From contig OY997655.1 in the NCBI GenBank assembly GCA_963921795.1, forward strand, positions 9,728,054 to 9,792,053: a stretch of DNA of 64,000 bases, written 5' to 3'. Source of the stretch: Nannobrachium achirus (Eukaryota > Chordata > Actinopteri > Myctophiformes > Myctophidae). Position numbers and translations under genes: made by a program. The stretch's first letter is position 1. Every line of letters begins with the position of its first letter. Below, one piece after another: positions 55,679 to 64,000 of the stretch. A model generated the notes under the pieces. That model had not been told where the DNA came from, did no database searches, and saw only the letters and a program-made list of their open reading frames with translations.

Positions 55679-56522
55679 TGCTTGTATCTGCATCTTAGTC
55701 TTTATGCTTGTATCTGCATCTTAGTCTTTGGGTCATGACAGATACTGTGGTAATAATAATGAATTGCATTTTTATAGCTCTTTTCCAAGTGCTCAAAGCG
55801 CTTTACAATGGTTCATTCATTCATTCATTGGGAGGTGAAGCGGCGAACATTCGACACCAGCGTCCTCTCTTCCCACATTCACACACCAATGGTGGCAGGC
55901 TTTCACCAACCAACTCATTGGGGGCAACGTGGGGTTCAATGTCTTGCCCAAGGACACTTCGACATGTTGACAGGAGGAGCCAGGATTTGAACCTCCGACC
56001 CACCGATCTTTGGCCAACCCGCACCACCTCCTGAGCTACAGCCGCCCCATGTAGTAGGTCCTGCTGTGCATTGACTTATGATTTATGTTTACAGTATACA
56101 CTGTAAAGTATCTGCATCTTAGTCTTTGGGTCATGACAGATACTGTAGTAGGTCCTGCTGTGCATTGACTTATGATTTATGTTTACAGTATACACTGTAA
56201 AGTATCTGCATCTTAGTCTTTGGGTCATGACAGATACTGTAGTAGGTCCTGCTGTGCATTGACTTATGATTTATGTTTACAGTATACACTGTAAAGTATC
56301 TGCATCTTAGTCTTTGGGTCATGACAGATACTGTAGTAGGTCCTGCTGTGCATTGACTTATGATTTATGTTTACAGTATACACTGTAAAGTATCTGCATC
56401 TTAGTCTTTGGGTCATGACTGATACTGTAGTAGGTCCTGCTGTGCATTGACTTATGATTTATGTTTACAGTATACACTGTAAAGTATCTGCATCTTAGTC
56501 TTTGGGTCATGACTGCTGTGTA
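55679..56522. repeat. 94-bp minisatellite, about 5 copies, split by a SINE
   Basis: Unit begins GTATCTGCATCTTAGTCTTT and contains GGGTCATGACAGATACTGTA. The first partial units (55679-55752) are separated from the main array (56050-56522) by the SINE at 55753-56049. Confidence 0.9.
55753..56049 (-). mobile_element. tRNA-derived SINE with LINE-like tail
   Basis: On the minus strand it runs from GGGGCGGCTGTAGCTCAGG through a B box AGGTTCAAATCC to GTAAAGCGCTTTGAGCAC and GCTATAAAAATGCAATTC. Flanking TGTGGTA and TGTAGTA suggest the target duplication inside a minisatellite unit. Confidence 0.8.
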
Positions 56523-56535
56523 TTGACATATGAAT

Positions 56536-56778
56536 TGTGTCCGGGTAGCTCAGCCGGGTAGAGCTCTCACCTTTGGACTACAAGGTCATGGGTTCGATCC
56601 CGGGCACATGCCAACTCAGCGTATGAGTAGCAAGGCTTGATTGTGGCCTGATGGTAGGTGTGGCGCTCCACCTCCGCAATCCATCTCCCAGTGGTCTAGT
56701 CTAGCGCATTGTAACGGGGACAGACCGCGTGTTACCGGCTGATACCGACAATAAGACACTTCCGACCTACTTGTGTTT
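56536..56778 (+). mobile_element. tRNA-derived SINE family 2, copy b
   Basis: GTCCGGGTAGCTCAGCCGGG head, GGTTCGATCCC B box, and the body shared with 18515-18775. Confidence 0.8.
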
Positions 56779-57035
56779 ATGTAAAGCGTGCACTCGCTCG
56801 TTTGCGTGCACACGGCAGCATTTTAAACATTCTGTGGTGTTCTTTTAATGAGAACACAGATTAAACAGTGTGTAGTGTTCTATAATGAGAACACAGGGGA
56901 GTGTAGCACGCATAACACAGATGATAAACAATTGATTGCAAACACACAGCATGCCTTAATGATCCAGTGATTTCCATACTTGGTGTTTGTGGTCTGATGA
57001 CCAAAGTGGCTGAGGTTTCTAGAGACAGACGGAAT

Positions 57036-57577
57036 CAGGGACGTGCTGGCCATTGGGAAAAGCGGGACAGCTCCCGAACGGCCTGTAATTCCCGGCCTGG
57101 GTCCAGGCCGACCATTAGGAAAAAAATAAAAATAAAATGTCGGCCTTCGTTCCATTTTTGGGGTTGGGTGGCCAACAAAGTAAATCGTCACTGTCGGGCA
57201 GAAACCTCGTATCTCCAAGTTTCAAATGTGTAGATTTCTTCGCAAAGCAAAGCCCTGCTTCATCAGACAAGGCTGTCGCACGAAAGTAGTGAAAACAGCC
57301 TGCGAGGCGTTGTGTGCTTGTAGATCGGCTGTTTTCACTAGTTTAAATCATTTTTAAATGATAAATAGTACATGTATAACAAACGGTTTTGGACATACAA
57401 GGTTTCCACCCGACAACGACAAAATCTAACTCATGTAATTGGCCCAGTGGCTTGTCGCTTGTCATGAAATCTTTGAGTGGCAGCAGCGCTATAGAGAGAG
57501 ATCTCTCTCTATAGCGCGCAATGAGGGCCTCTACAACTCTTTTTCCCGGGCTGAATCAGGGGCCCAGCACGTCCCTG
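57036..57577. mobile_element. hAT-like element, CAGGGACGTGCTGG type, copy c
   Basis: 542 bp with target duplication GACGGAAT and GACGGATT (seven of eight). Contains a CGTC-TIR MITE whose hairpin has lost its left arm (57287-57340), and the GCTATAGAGAGAGATCTCTC palindrome at about 57488-57520. Confidence 0.8.
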
Positions 57578-57640
57578 GACGGATTTCCGACTTCCCACAC
57601 AGCTTTTAGAATCTGCATCAGACTAGAAATGATCTTTTGT

Positions 57641-57725
57641 GCATGCTCCATCATCATTATGCAGGTTTCAGGCTCCATCATCATTATGCAGGTTTCAGGC
57701 TCCATCATCATTATGCAGGTTTCAG
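57641..57725. repeat. 27-bp tandem repeat, 3 copies
   Basis: CTCCATCATCATTATGCAGG plus TTTCAGG, three near-identical units. Confidence 0.9.
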
Positions 57726-57774
57726 GGGGAAAAAAGAGGGAGAGCGAGTGACGGCAGAGAGAGTGCTGATAGAG

Positions 57775-58326
57775 CAGGGGTTCCCGAACCTTTTTGTCTC
57801 AGGGCACCCCATAAATATTGTTTTAATCCGAGGCACCCCTACATTATAATTTTCACTCCCAGCACCTTATATTTATAGCATATCGTCGTTGTCGGGTGGA
57901 AACCTTGTATGTCCAAAACCCTTCATTTTGTATTTATCATCTATAAAATGTACTAAACTAGTGAAAACAGCAGATCTACAAGCACACAACGCCTCGCATC
58001 GCGAGGCGTTGTGTGCTTGTAGATCGGCTGTTTTCACTAGTTTTGTGCGACGGTCTTGTGTGATGAAGCAGGGCTTTGCTTTACCAAAAGAAGTACACAT
58101 TTGAAACTTGGAGATACAAGGTTTCTGCCCGACAGTGACCGTATTTTAGTGATTATGTTGCGGGGGAAAACGTTAAGATAATAGCCATTTTGCTTAGAAC
58201 TGAGATACTAAATATTTTTTTTAAGTGTCCAGATAAATTCCAAATATTATCAAATTATCTCGCGGCACCCCTGGACTGCCGTCGCGGCACCCCAGGGTGC
58301 CCCGTCACCCACTTTGAAGACCCCTG
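57775..58326. mobile_element. hAT-like element, CAGGGGTTCCCGAACC type
   Basis: 552 bp with perfect 8-bp duplication TGATAGAG (57767-57774 and 58327-58334). Ends CAGGGGTTCCCGAACC and TTTGAAGACCCCTG. Nested inside (about 57886-58140) is an inverted CGTC-TIR MITE with a near-perfect hairpin at 57957-58041. Confidence 0.9.
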
Positions 58327-58444
58327 TGATAGAGTGATGGCAAGGAGAAAAAAACGTACTGTAGGAAAGCCTCTTGTTAGAGTGGTTGAAGTATTTATTA
58401 GAGGTTTGCATAGGAAGAAGGTACAGTGTCATGACAGTACAGTT

Positions 58445-59150
58445 AGATAGATAGATAGATAGATAGATAGATACCTTTATTATCCCAAGGGGGAAATTTA
58501 GTTGTCCAGTAGTAGCACAGCAGTATACAGTTATTTACAAAGTTACAGAGACGTAAGAAAGATAGATAAGAGGGAAAAAAACAAAACAAAGACAAGAGCA
58601 GTACAGTACCAATAAGGAGAAGGTGCATCAATAGAGGGGGCGAATAATATATAAGAATATATAGATAAAGTGTCTTGCAAAAGAGACCATAGCAGTCAAT
58701 GCTAGTTAGTGCAAACAAGTATCTCACTGTCAATGTTAAACAAAGCAAAAATACTCAGAAACTACCAACACTAACAACCTAATAGTGCAGTGTCAAAAAT
58801 CAGTGCGAAAAAAAGAAGAAACTAGGAAGCGTGTCACTGGTACAAGGTCAACCAAAAGGATACGCTCGGGAAAGCACTTGGCTTATTTACATTGAGATCC
58901 TTTTTTTACACTTATATGTATAACATTGAATGACAGACAGAACACAGTACTATCAGTAAAAAAAAATATTTACAATAGAAGGGTCAGGGTGAATTTGAAC
59001 CTTTGTTTGAGCCGAATCTGGGTCGAACATGATCTGTTGAGCTGCCTCTGGTGTTGTAATTGTGGACGTCCTTGATGTTTTGGAAGTATTTTGTCAGGTA
59101 CATGGGTATCTTAGTGGTGTAGTGTATCTTGTACACCAGGCCCATTGGAC
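58445..59150 (-). pseudogene. LINE C-terminal and 3' UTR fragment
   Basis: On the minus strand 59143-58983 reads IHYTTKIPMYLTKYFQNIKD then NYNTRGSSTDHVRPRFGSNK, matching the fragment at 200-404. The 3' end carries CCCCCTTGGGATAATAAAGG followed by (TATC)n at 58445-58472, the usual tail of fish LINEs. Upstream domains are missing. Confidence 0.65.
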
Positions 59151-59509
59151 TTATGTCCAATCAGACAGGATTGGTCAATTAAGCTTCACATAACATCACA
59201 ATATTTAATATAAATGATAAGACAGAATTCATTAGGTCAGTACACTTTTTCCCCATCAGCGGATGCCTTGTATCCCTCCGACCGCAACCCGTGACTCACT
59301 GCAGTGCAACCACAATTGCAATTTCCCAGGATTGCACCTTTCTAGCTAACTTTTACCATAGTTTTGGGGATTCCATTAAATAAACATTGCGATGTGTGAA
59401 TAGAGTTTACAACACCAAACGGCGGCGTCAAACGGTCGATGTTGTTTGACCGGGACGAGTCAAGCGAGACGTGAGGCAGAAGGGAGCAACAGCTGCTACA
59501 GTGGCCTGG

Positions 59510-59660
59510 CCTGTCTGTCAAGCCTCTGCTCCTCCATTAGACTGCTGGCCTGTCCTGTCAACCCTCCACTCCTCCATTAGACTGCTGGCCTGTCCTGTCA
59601 ACCCTCCACTCCTCCATTAGACTGCTGGCCTGTCCTGTCAACCCTCCACTCCTCCATTAC
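59510..59660. repeat. 40-bp minisatellite, about 4 copies
   Basis: Unit CTGGCCTGTCCTGTCAACCC plus TCCACTCCTCCATTAGACTG; the first unit is diverged. Confidence 0.9.
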
Positions 59661-59945
59661 TGTCAATGAGGCCGTGGTTCCACAGGGAGACAGACGCCAT
59701 CAGCACCTCATTGACACCTCAAACACGTCACCGCCCCTCTGCTGACACCACACACCTCCTGCAGTGTGCCGGCGTGTGCATTACTGTATCCTATTACTAA
59801 TTGTGAGGGTAGTAGGAGTTGTAGGATTTGAGGAATGCGTGGTGCATTCAGGGCCGCTGCTGCAACCCATTTTGGTGCCCTACGCACAACTGGCTGTTGG
59901 GGTATGCCCCCCGCGACGACAAATTACACTTCATATTTAATCTTT

Positions 59946-60352
59946 ATCTCTAGGTGGGCCTCAGACAAGCCTTCCATCGTCGCTTCCAGTCATCCCGGTT
60001 CTCCATACATCTGGCCAGCTCGCTGGTGCTTTGCACTCCTGCGTCTTTCTTGAGTTCATCCACATATGTTAGTATGGGACGTCCTCGTGACCAGTGCCCA
60101 TGTGTTGGTTCCCACAGCACCAGTTTGCTGGCTGGCAGCTCTTGGTGTCTTTGGCAGTGTCCTGCAAGTCTCATTCTCCTGACTGCTATTTTATCGCTCA
60201 CCCTTAATATTCCAGCATACAGATTCTTGTCGGTGACATGTGTACTCTTGCTGATGTCGAGCACTACACATAACATTCTGGTGTAGCACCCGTCTAGAGA
60301 CTTCTGCAGAGTTGGCTTCAGGGTCCAGCATTCACTGCCATATAGGAGAACA
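59946..60352 (-). pseudogene. LINE reverse-transcriptase C-terminal fragment, second family
   Basis: Minus-strand translation includes LLYGSECWTLKPTLQKSLDG, MLCVVLDIS, AVRRMRLAGHCQRHQELPAS, VLWEPTHGHWSRGRPILTYV and ENRDDWKRRW. This is the post-RT C-terminal region of RTE/R2-like fish LINEs, whose canonical form has DHVTN.ELYG, RRMGLAGHCQRHPEL and GRRGRGRPTLTYVD. The frame is open for about 135 codons but the polymerase is absent. Confidence 0.75.
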
Positions 60353-60359
60353 GACTATA

Positions 60360-61055
60360 CCGGAAACAAAAACCTTGAAAGCCTTGATTGAACCTCATAT
60401 TTGTCTTTTCCTCTAGCAACCCTCCCTTTGTTTTAAAAAGACCTTATTTCAGCATAAGGGTATTATTATAATAGTAGTAATTGTATGTAACTATTGAATT
60501 ATGATAAAGCATGCCAAGGTACGTGGCATGCTCAGCATACGTTATCTGAATGCAAGCAGACATTTTGTACAGTATGTGTTTAATATGAAAATGTAACTTT
60601 TCATTTCAGAACAGAGACATTCAAATCGTGGCTCAGCTGTACAGCAAATAAGACAATACTACACATTGTATGCGATGCATTACCAAATAGATTGTTTACT
60701 AAAATGTAATTTGCTTCCCTTAATTAATTTGCCCTTAATTAATTATTTGATCAAGCTCTTAATTAAGCTTTCAATTAATTAGGCCTATCTTTTTCAGCTC
60801 ATCTCATTTAAATAAATCATCAATATAAAGTACGTTTAGCCAATTATCGTGCAGCAATTATAATGTATGCATTTAAAACACATACTCTGTCAACATCCTG
60901 CATAAAGCAGTCAATTTCATGGTGATTTGTGGTGTAGGCTACTGTAGCCATGGTAATAATACTGAAAATGATCCTCAAGACAGAAGCTCATAATATACAG
61001 TACACATAGAAGACTCAGTAATGTTCTTAATCACACCATCCAATACAGTAGATGC
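60360..61055. other. no gene seen; AT-rich
   Basis: AT-rich with TTAATTAA-rich stretch at 60715-60785. No coding signal. Confidence 0.4.
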
Positions 61056-61059
61056 AGTG

Positions 61060-61800
61060 GTGGAAAGGAATTAAGTACATTTAAGCTGGTTGCACACTGC
61101 TTGTTTTTTTGCAGCGTTTTGGAAATTAGTATTCGCAAAAAAAAAATTCAGGCTAAGGAGAGAGATTAGAGAGAAAGAGAGAGAGAGAGAGAGAGGGAGC
61201 AAGACACCCCAGTGCTGACAGTTGCGAAAATCTGAAAAAAATCAACCCTCCGAAAATAAATACGAAACGGCCGGCAGTGTGCAAAGGTGATTGACATAAC
61301 GTGAGGTCGATTTTTGCTCAGAAATTTGCTCCAATATTCAGCCGAAAATAACACACCAGTGTGCCTTTAAAGACCTTTACTCAAGTACTGTACTAAAGTG
61401 CAATTTTTCTTTACTCGACTATGTCCAATTCTCAGTACTTTTACTTCTAGTTCACTACATTTCAGAGGCAAATATTGTACTTTTACTCCACTACAATTAT
61501 TTTACAATTTCAGTTACTAGGTACTTTTAGGATTTTGATTATTATTATTGGAAAAGATACTTCGGCCCTATATTCAACTCAGCCATTTGAAAATAGCCGA
61601 TCTACAAGCTTCTGAGCTTAGTAGTGAGCTTGTATTTTCAAAAGTATGAAATGGTACATTCTGCAGAATGAGTAGGCTTTCTACTTTTGGTACATTTTGA
61701 TACTAATACATTTGTACTTTAATTAAATTTTGCATTCTGGACTTTCAACAGAGTATTTCTATATTGCAGTATTCATACTTTTATATAAGATAAGTTTCCC
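61060..61800. mobile_element. AAAGTACTT-type element with nested sequence
   Basis: TAAGTACATTTAAGC and later TTTACTCAAGTACTGTACT and GTACTTTTACTCCACTACAA are the same repeat as 55130. Nested at about 61087-61370 is GCTGGTTGCACACTGC...CACCAGTGTGCCTTTAA. A hairpin of the recurrent family is at 61587-61644. Confidence 0.5.
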
Positions 61801-62600
61801 ACTTGATCCTCATACAGGAGCTCATAATAACATCCACATGCTGCATAGAAGCCTCAGTAATGTTCTTAATCACACCATCCATTACAGTAGAAGTCATTCT
61901 GTTCACGGTGCAAAGCAAAGCTAACCTGATTCGTGTCAATAATACCAACCGTGGGTCTGATAGAAATGCTTTATCTCCATACCTGCAGACGGAGTCTGAC
62001 TCCCAAGCAGAATCGATGACAGTAATTATTTTCGTATTTGCTCAGCCCTTTGTCACAATCAGAACCAAAGTCTAATACTATGCAAACAAGCTCTGCAAAA
62101 CCCAGTCGTCTTGCACGCTCGATTACGGCTTCACGTCAAACGAGAAAATGCCAGTGGAATTAAGCTTTATGACTGATTGGGAATTGAAGTGTGGCTCATT
62201 GTTGCACGGAGCATTGAGCTTGATGCCTGCTAAAGGGCCGTAAAGACTAAGAGTTGTCTTGCATTGTAATCACTTCTTGATTATTGTTTTGTTAACGCTG
62301 TGAGGGATAGTATTGGGCATGTCACATGATAACACACATGTCATGAGTCATGTTCTACATGAGTCTTGTTCCCTCCCCGTCCATCAGTCTATCGGCTGCC
62401 GTTTTGTTAAAATAACATCATTGAGCTCATTTTCCTACTGATATTGATCCCAACTGACTGATGGTCTCTTTGCAGAATTGCCCCTGTCGATCAGTGTCCC
62501 CAGCAGACCCCAGCTGCCCTCATAGCATACCATAAGCATATCTCTACTTCTACAGATCCATCTAAACATAATAGAATATTGTGTAATATAATATATATAT
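61801..62600. other. no gene seen
   Basis: No coding signal. Part of 61850-61900 (TGTTCTTAATCACACCATCC) repeats 61022-61042. Confidence 0.4.
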
Positions 62601-62614
62601 AATATCTGTAATAA

Positions 62615-62740
62615 ATGGTAAATGGTAAATGGTGCATTTATATAGCGCCTTTATCCAAAGCGCTTTACAGAGATTGTGCATTACATTCACCCATTCACGC
62701 ACACATTCATACATCGATGGCGGAGGAAACCATGCAAGGC
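62615..62740 (-). mobile_element. SINE 3' end, copy c (reverse)
   Basis: Matches the tail of 17365-17610 on the minus strand: GCACAATCTCTGTAAAGCGC and GATAAAGGCGCTATATAAATG. 5'-truncated. Confidence 0.75.
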
Positions 62741-63039
62741 ACAAAAAAATTTCTTCTCTTGTTGTTGAAAGGAAAGTGGTAGAATTATACTTTAGTGATT
62801 ATTTTTGTCTCGGATCTGTTGAAATAGCGAGGGACAGATATTGACAATAAATCTGCTTGGAGGTCTGACTACAAAATGATATCACGGCTTAAAAGCCCCA
62901 TGGAGCTGATCACAAAACACTGCATGTTGATGCGATGAAGCAGGATCAGGAAACAGAGAAATAGGTGTTTTCCTTTTTCCTTTTTTTCCCCTCTTTTTTT
63001 TCAGAGGTTACATTAGAATGAAACTACAATTTCAATGTA

Positions 63040-63110
63040 GGCACATAGCATACACTCTTATCCAGAGCGACTTGCAATACGCAAGGTAACACGCTGTAGA
63101 GTGCAAAATA
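63040..63110. repeat. ACTCTTATCCAGAGCGACTTGC retro-tail fragment
   Basis: ACTCTTATCCAGAGCGACTT is a common end motif of fish SINEs/LINEs. Only the fragment is seen. Confidence 0.4.
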
Positions 63111-63551
63111 AATCTGTACTTGAAACTGCAGGATACCTTCTGAACCTGGCTAGCATCAGACTCTAAAGAACACACTATCAGAATAACAATCTTGTACATT
63201 GGAACTACAGGGTACCAAGTAAACAATGAACCTATAGGCAGCATCTGTCTAAACAACATGCATGCTATCGCAGAATGCCGATCTTGTACGTCGAAACCAC
63301 AGGGATAATACCAGGTAAACAATGGGCTGCTACTAGAGCATCTGTTTAAATCAACAGGGGAAATCAGAGTGGAGGTGTAGATGAGATGAGAATGTTTAAG
63401 GGTACATATACAGATGAACCTTCCATGCTCCGTAGGTCTCCCGTCCTCGGCCTGTCGGCTCATGTTTCGTCCCCCCGGCGCAGAGAGCATAGCATTATGT
63501 ATGGGCTCAAGGTCAAGCAAGCGTGCCGGGGCGTGTTTGGAAATGGATTAA

Positions 63552-63993
63552 CCCGTCAAAACCGGGAACGCATCTCTTTTAGAATTGAACCACTTTAACC
63601 ATTATTTTATGCTTTAACTACTAAAAAATAGCAGATATACAAGTTCACAGCGAGCAATTTGTGCAAGACTTTGAATATGTTGATAAACATCTTCTAAATC
63701 CTAAGGTTTTTGAAAAACACATGTTTCTATGTTCATTGGTTCTCAAACCTTTTCATGTCAAGGACCCCTAGAATTATATGTATTTGGCCACCGACCACAT
63801 CTCAAAATATTTGTCTCAGGGACCCCCCAGAAGCAAATATTGGAGTTACAAAATGTTCTTCAAAGATTTTCACACAAAAAAATCCAGACTTTTCAAAAAT
63901 TGAGTGCCGCGCTGTGAGCTTGTATATCTGCTATTTTTCAATAGCTAAAGCATAAAATAATGGTTGAGCGTCTAACGCGATGCGTTTGAGGTA
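63552..63993 (+). mobile_element. TTAA element with reduced hairpins
   Basis: TTAA at 63548-63551 and 63994-63997. The left end CCCGTCAAAACCGGGAACGC preserves the family terminus well. The left hairpin has lost its right arm and the right hairpin its left arm; the GGACCCC core remains. Confidence 0.7.
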
Positions 63994-64000
63994 TTAATGC

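Overview
The window reads as vertebrate, almost certainly teleost fish, nuclear DNA. It has dense dinucleotide microsatellites, tRNA-headed SINEs of the fish type, decayed non-LTR retrotransposon ends, very many short non-autonomous DNA transposons (hAT-like with 8-bp target duplications, TTAA-inserting, Harbinger-like) and several minisatellites. There is no operon-like gene packing and no recognisable multi-exon host gene. It is best described as intergenic or intronic repeat-rich sequence. The species cannot be fixed from the sequence alone.

The only convincing protein-coding sequences are two intronless minus-strand copies of a kelch protein closely resembling KLHDC3 (8266-9357 and 12530-13456, possibly extending upstream). 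They lie in a tandem duplication of about 4.27 kb (8107-12370 and 12371-16650). The ORFs differ by three indels, all multiples of three, while the surrounding duplicated DNA carries many indels of other sizes. Copy 1 has an ATG in good context; copy 2 has a stop codon just after the equivalent ATG. The two units also show the history of mobile elements: a Harbinger-like MITE is present only in unit 2, and a 474-bp insert in a palindromic TTAA element is present only in unit 1.

Layout: 0-8 kb holds a LINE end, a 644-bp TTAA element with long inverted ends, a composite hAT element and several small hAT elements. 8-16.7 kb is the duplicated retrogene block. 16.7-26.9 kb is a mosaic of SINEs, hAT elements, TTAA elements and a 274-bp near-perfect palindrome. 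26.96-29.03 kb is a minisatellite of about 36 units. 29-35.8 kb holds more hAT/TTAA elements. 35.97-43.25 kb is a second tandem duplication (units of about 3.3 and 4.0 kb) in which a 40-bp minisatellite has expanded in one unit. 44.65-45.9 kb is a LINE 3' end containing a 17-bp minisatellite that is open in both strands. 46-64 kb holds further SINEs, minisatellites (44, 94, 40 and 27 bp), hAT elements, two LINE fragments and a 200-bp assembly gap.

The most unusual signal is a recurrent hairpin of about 60-85 bp built on the arm AAATAGCAGATCTACAAGC. About 45 copies or remnants occur in this window. They sit inside at least seven otherwise unrelated transposon families that have different ends and different target-site duplications. 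Pairing is kept while sequence changes, including paired changes in both arms. This looks like either a small hairpin module that moves between transposons or a fold under selection, and it is the best candidate here for something undescribed.
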